From [Eubacterium] saphenum (GTDB lineage: Bacteria; Bacillota; Clostridia; Oscillospirales; Ruminococcaceae), in assembly GCA_004555635.1 (NCBI GenBank), contig SFHN01000045.1, positions 1 through 7,943 of the forward strand: a stretch of 7,943 nucleotides of DNA, written 5' to 3'. Shown piece after piece: positions 1 to 5,496 of the stretch (its first letter is position 1; each line of letters opens with the position of its first letter). A program made the position numbers and the translations under genes. The notes beneath the pieces were generated by a model. It had not been told where the DNA came from. It did no database searches and saw only the letters and a list, made by a program, of their open reading frames with translations.

Positions 1-8
1 TTACCTCT

Positions 9-37
9 AGTATAGCATATCCTGAAAACGTTTTCAA
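9..37 (-). promoter_or_regulatory. Leftward sigma-A-type promoter for a gene beyond the left edge
   Basis: Read on the minus strand, TTGAAA (32-37) is followed by exactly 17 bases and then TATACT (9-14). A TG one base upstream of the -10 gives an extended -10 (TGC-TATACT). Spacing and boxes fit a strong housekeeping promoter firing out of the left edge, so a minus-strand gene should begin just outside the window. The promoter overlaps the palindrome at 23-36, which suggests repression by steric block. The call rests on sequence match alone. Confidence 0.65.
23..36. promoter_or_regulatory. cre-like / LacI-family operator palindrome
   Basis: TGAAAACGTTTTCA is a perfect 14-bp palindrome with a central CG. 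It fits the CcpA catabolite-responsive element consensus TGWNANCGNTNWCA at every position, and also the general operator style of LacI/GalR-family repressors. It covers most of the -35 box and the upstream part of the spacer of the leftward promoter at 9-37. That position usually means repression of the left-hand gene, which may be a sugar-use gene or a LacI-type regulator (inference). It lies about 115 bases upstream of the gene at 152, so it is less likely to control that gene. Confidence 0.6.
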
Positions 38-151
38 GAGGGATTTGCGCAATTTTTCCGTTTTTCGCTGAATATTTTTCGCGGCGGGAAAATAAGCATT
101 ATCAAAGCGGAATTTAGCGCCCAAATCCGAAAAAGCTATGGAGGGGAAAAG

Positions 152-421
152 ATGAAGCACATTATTTCAGAGCTGTTTTTCCGAAAAAAGCAGGAGCATA
201 ACAGCAGCGCGGCGGAGCTTTCGCAAAGCCTTACAGAGCTTACAGAGCGGCTTTATGACATACGCTCGGCGTTCGACCTATCCACCGACGAAGCTGTTAT
301 TCAAGCGCTCATTTTCGAGGAAAACGCGGTGCTGTGCAGGCTTAGCGCGCTGTACAAAAAAGCGCGCACCGAGGGGATAAAGCTGGAGTTTTACGAGCGA
401 AAACAGCCGTGGCAGATTTAG
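152..421 (+). CDS. Small DUF2508-like (YaaL-type) protein
   Basis: This 89-residue soluble protein has no signal peptide or membrane segment. A charged, basic start (FFRKKQEH) is followed by two predicted helices. The central and C-terminal pattern, with ALIFEENAVLCRLSALYKKA at about residues 52-71 and then EGIKL, resembles the small DUF2508/YaaL family of Firmicutes, whose members are about 70-90 residues long and have no established biochemical role. The start is supported by GGAGGGG about six bases upstream. It stands alone: a leftward promoter diverges upstream and a bidirectional terminator follows 17 bases after the stop. I saw no convincing -35/-10 pair of its own in bases 38-140. The family assignment comes from pattern memory and is moderate; that the gene is real is more certain. 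Confidence 0.65.
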   Translation: MKHIISELFFRKKQEHNSSAAELSQSLTELTERLYDIRSAFDLSTDEAVIQALIFEENAVLCRLSALYKKARTEGIKLEFYERKQPWQI

Positions 422-437
422 CGCGCAATTACCATAA

Positions 438-475
438 AAACAGCCCGAGAGCAAATCAATGCTCTCGGGCTGTTT
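438..475. terminator. Bidirectional intrinsic terminator
   Basis: A perfect 16-bp stem (438-453 with 460-475) has a 6-base loop, AATCAA. The GC-rich core, CAGCCCGAGAGCA with its complement, is flanked by A5 on the left and a T-rich run on the right, so it can terminate in both directions. It sits between the convergent genes at 152-421 (+) and 482-880 (-), ending both units. Its outer arms are nearly the same as those of the terminator at 7328-7364. Confidence 0.9.
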
Positions 476-481
476 GTGTTC

Positions 482-880
482 TCATTTTGAGTGTTCTTCG
501 CAGAACCGCTTTCCGAGCGCGTTAGCCCAATTTTCGGGATAAACGCTGTCATAATCGACGCCGCGCTGCTTTCTGTACCGCTCAAAGGCAGGCAGTCCTG
601 CCCATAGCAGCGACGGAATACCCACCACGGCAAGATACAGCGGCCCCAAAATCAGCGACTGTATTGTGTGACCGTATTCGTGAATAAGCAGGTCGTGCTG
701 CGCGTTTGCGCTTTCGCTGAGGAAAATGTACCACCCGAGCGAAATGCTCCCGCGAAATCTCCACCGCCTGACCGAAGCGCCGAAAAACCGCTTGCTGTCC
801 CCGCGAAAAATCAGCGACAGCACAAATCCCACAAGCGTCTGCGGAAATCCCCACGTCCATTGCAGAATGCCATACAGCAA
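482..880 (-). CDS. Small membrane protein with HEYGH zinc-protease-like motif
   Basis: With the TTG start at 880 the protein has 132 residues. Visible parts are a hydrophobic N-terminal segment (residues 1-24), a basic loop (FRGDSKRFF to RRWRFRGS), the motif LLIHEYGHTIQSLILG at about 65-80, a second hydrophobic stretch (LYLAVVGIPSLLWAGL), and a C-terminal part with YPENWANALG. HEYGH matches the HExxH zinc signature of metallopeptidases and precedes a hydrophobic helix as in membrane proteases. However, the protein is very small, the third zinc ligand is unclear and no substrate is known. The set resembles an uncharacterised family of Gram-positive and Bacteroidetes membrane proteins. It starts 21 bases after the ttcA stop codon, so it is probably translated from the same message. 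An upstream in-frame TTG at 901 has no ribosome binding site, so I prefer 880. The function is unknown. Confidence 0.72.
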   Translation of the reverse strand: MLYGILQWTWGFPQTLVGFVLSLIFRGDSKRFFGASVRRWRFRGSISLGWYIFLSESANAQHDLLIHEYGHTIQSLILGPLYLAVVGIPSLLWAGLPAFERYRKQRGVDYDSVYPENWANALGKRFCEEHSK

Positions 881-884
881 AGCT

Positions 885-892
885 TCACCCCC
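885..892 (-). promoter_or_regulatory. Ribosome binding site deciding a TTG start
   Basis: On the minus strand GGGGGTGA (892 to 885) matches the GG-GGTGA core of the Shine-Dalgarno sequence. The G-run ends seven bases before the TTG at 878-880. The alternative in-frame TTG at 899-901 lies upstream of this site and has none of its own, so this element places the start of the HEYGH protein at 880. Confidence 0.6.
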
Positions 893-901
893 GCAAAACA
901 A

Positions 902-1633
902 CTACGGCGTTTCGTCCTTGTAGCCCCAGCGGTCAATCCCCGCCTTTCTCATAGCGCCGAAAATGCGCTGCTTAACGCCCTTGTTTTCGCGCTCCATCGC
1001 CGCAAGCATTTCCTTGGTGGTTTCGCGGGTGGTGTGCTTGTCCTCGGGGCATTTGCTCTTGACCATCTCAAAGCCGTTTCTGCGCGCGCAGGACATTACA
1101 ATATGCTCGGGAGCAAAAACCAGCGGCCTAATCATCGTGATATCCTTTCGCGAGAGATAGCTTATCGGCGCAAAGCAGCCTATTCTCCCTTCTTGAAGAA
1201 GGTTCATCATAAAAGTTTCGATTGCGTCGTCGTTGTTGTGGCCGAGCGCGATTTTGTTGCAGCCGTATTCCTTCGCTGCGTCGTGAAGCGCGCCGCGCCG
1301 CATTTTCGCGCAAAGCGAGCATGGGTTAGGCTCTTTTCTTATGTCAAAGACAATCTCCGCGATGTCTGTGCGGATTATGTGATACGGCACGTCAAGCTTT
1401 TCACAGAGCCTTTCTACGGGCGAGTAATCGGTTTCCTCGCCGCCAAAGCGCGGGTCAAGCGATATCGCTACAACCTCGTATTTCTTTTCGTAAAATCTGC
1501 GCATTTGCGCAAGCCCCGCTAACAGCACAAGGCTGTCCTTTCCGCCCGACACACCGACGGCAATCCTGTCTCCGTCCTCGATAAGGTCAAACTCCTGACA
1601 CGCGCGGCGGATATATCCGAGTATTTTCTGCAT
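902..1633 (-). CDS. ttcA: TtcA-family PP-loop tRNA 2-thiolation enzyme
   Basis: This 243-residue cytoplasmic ATP-dependent tRNA sulfur-transfer enzyme belongs to the TtcA/TtuA family. The pyrophosphatase loop SGGKDS is at residues 29-34 and GHNNDD at 131-136. Two cysteines in PNPCSLC (C105, C108) and a third at C195 (KSKCPEDK) match the three-cysteine set that binds an iron-sulfur cluster in TtcA-type enzymes. TtcA makes 2-thiocytidine at tRNA position 32. Without phylogeny a different thiolated base cannot be excluded. It is shorter than the roughly 310-residue E. coli enzyme, as is common in Firmicutes. I chose the ATG at 1631-1633 because GAGGAG lies six bases upstream and a promoter sits at 1664-1692; a longer in-frame extension to 1930 would run through the promoter, the secDF terminator and the secDF 3' end. 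The HEYGH gene follows 21 bases downstream. Confidence 0.88.
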   Translation of the reverse strand: MQKILGYIRRACQEFDLIEDGDRIAVGVSGGKDSLVLLAGLAQMRRFYEKKYEVVAISLDPRFGGEETDYSPVERLCEKLDVPYHIIRTDIAEIVFDIRKEPNPCSLCAKMRRGALHDAAKEYGCNKIALGHNNDDAIETFMMNLLQEGRIGCFAPISYLSRKDITMIRPLVFAPEHIVMSCARRNGFEMVKSKCPEDKHTTRETTKEMLAAMERENKGVKQRIFGAMRKAGIDRWGYKDETP

Positions 1634-1663
1634 TGTTGCTCCTCTTTTCTGTGGTATGCTATT

Positions 1664-1692
1664 ATTGTAGACCATTTCCCGCCGATTGTCAA
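1664..1692 (-). promoter_or_regulatory. Promoter of ttcA
   Basis: On the minus strand TTGACA (1687-1692) and TACAAT (1664-1669) are separated by exactly 17 bases, a near-consensus housekeeping promoter. Transcription would start around 1657, giving a leader of about 24 bases before the ATG at 1633. It lies downstream of the secDF terminator, so ttcA is transcribed independently of secDF. Confidence 0.85.
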
Positions 1693-1724
1693 GCAGAATA
1701 TGCACAGCCACCCACCAAAACCAA

Positions 1725-1750
1725 AAACTGCCCCGAAAGCGGGGCAGTTT
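1725..1750 (-). terminator. Intrinsic terminator of secDF
   Basis: AAACTGCCCCG (1725-1735) pairs perfectly with its complement at 1740-1750 around a 4-base loop. Read on the minus strand the stem is followed by a run of T residues (TTTTTGGTTTT). It begins 11 bases after the secDF stop codon and ends that transcript ahead of the ttcA promoter. Confidence 0.88.
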
Positions 1751-1761
1751 CGCTTGTGAAA

Positions 1762-4167
1762 TTATGCTTCCTTTGTGATGGTCTTGCTCTTGCGCCCTGT
1801 CCACCAAATCCAAAGCGGACCTGCAAGGCAAAGCGATGAGTAGAATCCGACAAGCATTCCGATTGAGAGCGGAATGGAGAAGCTGAGAATAGACGTTACG
1901 CCGCGGAGTACGCAGACAACCGAAATGCAAATCATCGCGGTAACTGTCGTTGCAGTCGTGATAATCGAACGCGAAAGCGTCTGGTTTATCGAGAGGTTTA
2001 CAAGGTCGGCGTCGGAAACACGCTTGCCGTACTTCGCGCGGTTTTCACGCAGACGGTCGTAGATGATGATGGTGTTGTTTATGGAGTAGCCGAGAAGCGT
2101 CAGGATAACCGCCATAAAGTTGCTGTCGAGCGCCATACCGCCGAATACATATACCGCATAGGTAATGATTACGTCGTGAAGCAGACAGAATATCGCGATA
2201 ACGCCCGCGCTCCAGCCGCCGATTTTCTTGAAGCGGAACGCAATGTACACAACCAGCAGCACGAACGCCACGATAACCGCAATAAGGCAGGAGATGAAGA
2301 ACTGCTTACCTGCCGAAGCGGCAACGTTTGTCGTGTCAAGGTTGATAATCTCGTTGTCGGGGAACTTCTCAATCAGCGTGTCGGAGATTTGAGCGAGCAT
2401 ATCGTCGTTCATCTTCTCGTCAGCCGCAAAGGACAGGACAATCGTGTTAAGTCCGCCTGTGAAGCTTGTTCCCGTCGTTACGGTAGCTCTCGGAGTGCCG
2501 AGCGCTTCTACCGCAGACTTTACATCGGCGGTGTTAACTTCGCCCGTGTAGGAATAGGTTATCATCGTACCGCCCTTGAAGCGGATATCAACGTCAACGC
2601 CGAGCACGAAGCTGAAGATAAGCGTCAAAGCAAATGCCGCCGCGGAAATAAGCACGAATACCTTTCTCTTGCCGACAAAGTCAAAGCTTGTCTTTGCCTT
2701 AACCTCGATGGGCATAACGGTGTCCTTGCCCTGCTCAACATCTGCGGACTCAACCTTGCTGACCGCAAAGAACGCGGGCTTTCTGAACACCTTGAACTTG
2801 GACAGCGAAACCGTCATAAGGCGGGTCAGCCAGCAAGCCATAATGAAGTTCATAACAACGCCTGCAAGCAGCGTGTAGCCGAACGAGTAGATAGTGCCCT
2901 CTGTGGAAGCGCCGAACCAAGTTCCGAACACCGCCATAAGGATAACCGCTACGATAATAACGGTAAGGTTTGAGTCGAGGATAGCGGTAAAGCCGCGCGA
3001 GAAGCCGTTCTTCAGCGCGCCGTCAATGGTTCTGCCCGCTTTAAGCTCTTCCTTGATACGCTCCGCAGTAATAACGTTTGCGTCAACGCCCATACCGATA
3101 GACAGAATAATACCCGCAATACCGGGAAGCGTAAGGGAGCTTGCGTCGTTAAACGCGAAGAAGCCGGTTATAGCCGCAAACATACCCGCAACCTGACCAA
3201 GCAGCGCGATAACCGCAACAATGCCGGGCAGACGGTAAGCCGCTATCATAAATATCGCGATAAGGATAAACGCGATAAGTCCCGCGAGCGCCATAGCGTC
3301 GCGCGCGCCCGTACCGAGAATCGGGGAGATAGTGGACAGGCTGGTTACTTCAAGCTTGAACGGAAGCGCACCGCCGTTTATCTTGTTGGCGAGCGCCGTC
3401 GAGCTGTCCGCGTCAAAGCTGCCCGAAATCTGGCAGGAGCTGTCGAAAATCTGATTGGAAACCTTCGGATAGGAAATGCAGATATCGTCCATCCAAATGG
3501 ATATGTAGTCGCCTACAAGTCTTCCGGTTGCCTCGGTGAACGCTTCAACGCCGCTGTCCTTGAACTCCAGGGATACAATCCACTCCTTGTCCTCGGTGTT
3601 GTACAGAGGCTTTGCGCTTGCTACGTCCGCGCCCGTAAGGATAACCTTTTCGGTCTGACCGGTGGGAAGCCCGTTTTCGTCAACCTCATAGCCCTCGCGG
3701 AATGTAAGGAGCGCGGTTTCGCCGATTTCCTTTACCGCCTGCTCGGGGTCGAACGAGGTGTCGTCGCTCTGCCACGGGAACTGAACGATAATCGCCTTTG
3801 TTGTGCTGTCGGTGAATACCTCATAGTCATTGATGTTCTTGCTGACAAGGCGCGTTTCTATGATGGATTTCGCCGCGTTCAGGTCGTCGTCAGTGATATC
3901 GTGATTTGCGGCATAGTCCTCGGGAACGCCGAACGTAACGTTTACGCCGCCGCGGATATCAATGCCCCATCTGATATCGTCAATACCCCAAATAATCGCG
4001 CTTTCGTTATCGCCGTAGCGCGTGCTTATGCCCACAGTGGACAGCACCGTAAACGCGATGATAAGGAAAAACACGATAAAGAATATCGGCTTTGATATTC
4101 TGCTCTTGGGTATTGCTTTTGATTTGGTGCCGTTTCCGGCATTTCTTGCTCTTTCTTCGCTATTCAA
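1762..4167 (-). CDS. secDF: Fused protein translocase subunit SecDF
   Basis: This 801-residue membrane protein fuses SecD and SecF, as in Bacillus SecDF, and uses the proton gradient to help pull proteins out of the SecYEG channel. The SecD half has a first membrane helix at about residues 27-47, the RWGIDIRGG motif at 66-73, a large extracytoplasmic region to about 280, and a five-helix bundle containing SIGMGVDANV (356-365). The SecF half begins at about 495 with a helix at 502-522, the DIRFKGG motif at 527-533, LLHDV at 662-666, GYSINNTIIIYDRLREN (693-709) and SINQTLSRSI (726-735). Asp362 and Asp665 lie at the positions expected for the proton path. The start is TTG: an in-frame TAA immediately precedes it and no other initiation codon lies before the first membrane helix. 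GGAGTG lies nine bases upstream. No yajC neighbour is visible. Confidence 0.96.
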   Translation of the reverse strand: MNSEERARNAGNGTKSKAIPKSRISKPIFFIVFFLIIAFTVLSTVGISTRYGDNESAIIWGIDDIRWGIDIRGGVNVTFGVPEDYAANHDITDDDLNAAKSIIETRLVSKNINDYEVFTDSTTKAIIVQFPWQSDDTSFDPEQAVKEIGETALLTFREGYEVDENGLPTGQTEKVILTGADVASAKPLYNTEDKEWIVSLEFKDSGVEAFTEATGRLVGDYISIWMDDICISYPKVSNQIFDSSCQISGSFDADSSTALANKINGGALPFKLEVTSLSTISPILGTGARDAMALAGLIAFILIAIFMIAAYRLPGIVAVIALLGQVAGMFAAITGFFAFNDASSLTLPGIAGIILSIGMGVDANVITAERIKEELKAGRTIDGALKNGFSRGFTAILDSNLTVIIVAVILMAVFGTWFGASTEGTIYSFGYTLLAGVVMNFIMACWLTRLMTVSLSKFKVFRKPAFFAVSKVESADVEQGKDTVMPIEVKAKTSFDFVGKRKVFVLISAAAFALTLIFSFVLGVDVDIRFKGGTMITYSYTGEVNTADVKSAVEALGTPRATVTTGTSFTGGLNTIVLSFAADEKMNDDMLAQISDTLIEKFPDNEIINLDTTNVAASAGKQFFISCLIAVIVAFVLLVVYIAFRFKKIGGWSAGVIAIFCLLHDVIITYAVYVFGGMALDSNFMAVILTLLGYSINNTIIIYDRLRENRAKYGKRVSDADLVNLSINQTLSRSIITTATTVTAMICISVVCVLRGVTSILSFSIPLSIGMLVGFYSSLCLAGPLWIWWTGRKSKTITKEA

Positions 4168-4176
4168 TTAAATTTT

Positions 4177-4182
4177 CACTCC
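4177..4182 (-). promoter_or_regulatory. Weak ribosome binding site ahead of the secDF TTG start
   Basis: GGAGTG on the minus strand is the best Shine-Dalgarno candidate. It is slightly imperfect and a little distant, nine bases from the TTG at 4165-4167. Together with the TTG codon it predicts modest initiation, possibly helped by coupling to the 19-codon upstream frame that ends just inside secDF. Confidence 0.5.
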
Positions 4183-4198
4183 GTTCCGTATTGTATAA

Positions 4199-4221
4199 GT
4201 ATGGCGTAAGCTGCGCCATAC
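4199..4221 (-). promoter_or_regulatory. Hairpin in the secDF leader
   Basis: GTATGGCG (4199-4206) pairs perfectly with CGCCATAC (4214-4221) around a 7-base loop. It lies in the secDF transcript leader, between the predicted start near 4235 and the TTG codon. No T-run follows on the minus strand, so it is not an ordinary terminator. It could stabilise the message or control translation; its role is unknown. Confidence 0.5.
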
Positions 4222-4241
4222 CGATTTATCTACATTTTATT

Positions 4242-4270
4242 ATTATACTATACTTTTTTCAATTAGTCAA
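4242..4270 (-). promoter_or_regulatory. Promoter of secDF
   Basis: On the minus strand TTGACT (4265-4270) is followed after 17 bases by a perfect TATAAT (4242-4247). An A-rich spacer adds to promoter character. The start near 4235 leaves a leader of about 68 bases. The promoter diverges from the cobalamin operon promoter, with about 85 bases between their -35 boxes. Confidence 0.88.
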
Positions 4271-4355
4271 TAGCAAAACGCCGCTTTGCCCGCTTTTTTT
4301 GACACAATGCCGCCCCAAAGGCAGAAAAACCGCCCCTATTGCGCGCCCGCAAGGC

Positions 4356-4384
4356 TTGACAACCGCACTCAAAAGTGCTATAAT
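4356..4384 (+). promoter_or_regulatory. Exact-consensus promoter of the cobalamin-responsive operon
   Basis: TTGACA (4356-4361) and TATAAT (4379-4384) are both perfect consensus boxes separated by exactly 17 bases. Transcription should start around 4391, just ahead of the first paired strand of the riboswitch (4398). The spacer itself holds a small inverted repeat, GCACT-CAAA-AGTGC (4365-4378). Confidence 0.93.
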
Positions 4385-4397
4385 TCACTTGTGAATT
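4382..4397. promoter_or_regulatory. Operator-like inverted repeat across the -10 and start site
   Basis: AATTCAC (4382-4388) and GTGAATT (4391-4397) are perfect inverted 7-base arms separated by TT. The element overlaps the last three bases of the -10 box and the predicted transcription start, a classic repressor position. No regulator is identified. It may instead be a chance or RNA-level feature. Confidence 0.4.
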
Positions 4398-4581
4398 TAT
4401 ACAGCTGGTAATGAGAAATAAGTTTTCTCGGAACGCGGTGAAAATCCGCGGCAGTCCCCGCTGCCGTAAGGAAGTTGCGCGCTTTGCCACAGAGCCTTTG
4501 CTCGTGTCACTGGGGGCTTTTGCCCTTGGGAAGGCAGGCGGCGCGCGGGATATTCCAAGCCGGAAGACCTGCCGCTGTATA
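4398..4581 (+). ncRNA. Cobalamin (B12) riboswitch
   Basis: The aptamer is closed by an 8-bp P1 stem, TATACAGC (4398-4405) with its complement at 4574-4581. Inside are the conserved core GCGGTGAAAATCCGC (4435-4449), the hairpin GGCAG-TCCCCG-CTGCC (4450-4465) followed by GTAAG, then GGGAAGGC (4528-4535), and the B12-box sequence AGCCGGAAGACCTGCC (4558-4573). These elements in this order are diagnostic of cobalamin riboswitches, which in bacteria normally switch off B12 transport or synthesis genes when adenosylcobalamin or a related cobamide is plentiful. The following genes are therefore expected to be B12-repressed. Which cobamide it prefers cannot be read from the sequence. Confidence 0.95.
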
Positions 4582-4585
4582 TTCG

Positions 4586-4619
4586 CTTCCGCTTTGCGGA
4601 AAAAATATTTTATCGGAGG
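4586..4619 (+). promoter_or_regulatory. Riboswitch expression platform with two competing pairings
   Basis: TTCCGC (4587-4592) can pair with GCGGAA (4596-4601). CTTCCG (4586-4591) can instead pair, with one G-U wobble, with CGGAGG (4614-4619), the ribosome binding site of the next gene. The two pairings use the same bases and are mutually exclusive. No T-run follows the small hairpin, so control of translation fits better than transcription termination. This is a hand fold only. Confidence 0.45.
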
Positions 4620-4626
4620 AATAAAG

Positions 4627-5496
4627 ATGAAGAAAACAAGAATTTTTGCAGGCATTATGGCGGCTGCCGTAATTTCTGCGGCGACGGCGACGGGCGCTTT
4701 TGCACAGGAGGAGTCAATCGGAAAGGTTGCTTTTACCGCAATCAAGTCAACCATCGGTCAGGGCTTCGAGGTTGAGCCTGTTATGGTTCCGCTTTATGAG
4801 GGCGACACGGGTCTTGACATTGTAAAGCGCGCGGCGACTATTCAGTACAGCGAGAGCGACTACGGTCCCTACATCACGGGCTTCGCGGACACCACAGCCG
4901 ATATCAGCCAAATCAGCATTCCGAGCGAGCTTGCAGCGCTGGTTCCTGAGATTTACGAGAGAGCTTCCGACGAGTATCTTTCATCGATGGATTTCACACC
5001 CGAGAGCGGCTGGAGCTACTTTGTAAACGGCGAGTACGCGATGGTTGGCATCGGAGACTACATTCCGCAGGACGGAGATGTTCTCGAGTTCCGCTTTTCG
5101 ATATACGGCTACGGCGCAGACCTCGGTGTTGACAACAGCTCTTGGGGCGGCGCTGCGGCGGTGGTTGAGTCTGTAAATGCCGCAAAGCTCATAAAGCTCT
5201 GCGCAAAGGCTTCCGACGAGGTAAAGAACAGCTACAACTACGTCAGCGCAATGGAAACGCTCACAAAATACGGCGCAACGCAGGAGCAGATTGACTCCGC
5301 GGTCGGCGCGCTTACCGAGGCGGAGCTTATACCCATTGACCCCGAGGCTGCAACGGGCGAAACCCCTGACAACGGCGACGCTGACAGCAGCGAGGAAAAG
5401 GGCAGCCCCGACACAGGCGTTGAGGGAATTGCACTGCTTCTCGGAATGGCGGTTATCGCAGGCGGCGCTGTCGCAATAACCAAGAAAACAAGATGA
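4627..5496 (+). CDS. Secreted DUF4430 (transcobalamin beta-domain-like) protein with sortase-like SPDTG tail
   Basis: This 289-residue exported protein begins with a signal peptide ending near AFA|QEE (residue 26). The body carries a DUF4430 domain at about 34-170, including LYEGDTGLDIVKRA (56-69), GPYITGF, GWSYFVNGEY (128-137) and DYIPQDGDVLEFRFS (144-158). DUF4430 is the family of the transcobalamin/intrinsic factor C-terminal domain, which contacts B12. A helical region follows (about 176-232), then an acidic spacer and SPDTG (260-264), a hydrophobic helix and the tail KKTR. This is a sorting-signal layout close to the (S/P)PxTG sites of class B sortases such as that of Clostridioides difficile. 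GGAGGA lies six bases before the ATG. It is the first gene after the cobalamin riboswitch and overlaps the next gene by four bases. Binding of B12 on the cell wall is inferred. The domain alone also occurs in proteins with no proven B12 role. Confidence 0.85.
   Translation: MKKTRIFAGIMAAAVISAATATGAFAQEESIGKVAFTAIKSTIGQGFEVEPVMVPLYEGDTGLDIVKRAATIQYSESDYGPYITGFADTTADISQISIPSELAALVPEIYERASDEYLSSMDFTPESGWSYFVNGEYAMVGIGDYIPQDGDVLEFRFSIYGYGADLGVDNSSWGGAAAVVESVNAAKLIKLCAKASDEVKNSYNYVSAMETLTKYGATQEQIDSAVGALTEAELIPIDPEAATGETPDNGDADSSEEKGSPDTGVEGIALLLGMAVIAGGAVAITKKTR

Noticed and set aside
668..1522. Long plus-strand open frame of 284 codons
   Set aside because: It lies antisense to the HEYGH gene and ttcA, both of which have clear motifs, ribosome binding sites and a promoter. 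Its product is basic and low in recognisable pattern, typical of a shadow frame.
1634..1930. N-terminal extension of ttcA
   Set aside because: It crosses the ttcA promoter, the secDF terminator and the end of secDF. The internal ATG at 1633 has GAGGAG and begins the normal family N-terminus.
2176..2973. Plus-strand open frame of 265 codons
   Set aside because: It is entirely antisense to secDF, whose membrane and SecD/SecF motifs are unmistakable. No ribosome binding site or family pattern was seen.
4587..4601. Hairpin after the riboswitch as an intrinsic terminator
   Set aside because: The stem is only six pairs and is followed by A residues rather than a T-run, so termination is unlikely; I treat it as part of a translational switch.
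4411..4626. In-frame N-terminal extension of the first cobalamin-operon gene
   Set aside because: The extension would translate the riboswitch. The ATG at 4627 has a good ribosome binding site and begins a clean signal peptide.
4263..4754. Minus-strand open frame of 163 codons
   Set aside because: It runs antisense through the consensus promoter, the riboswitch and the start of the DUF4430 gene, and lacks any support.
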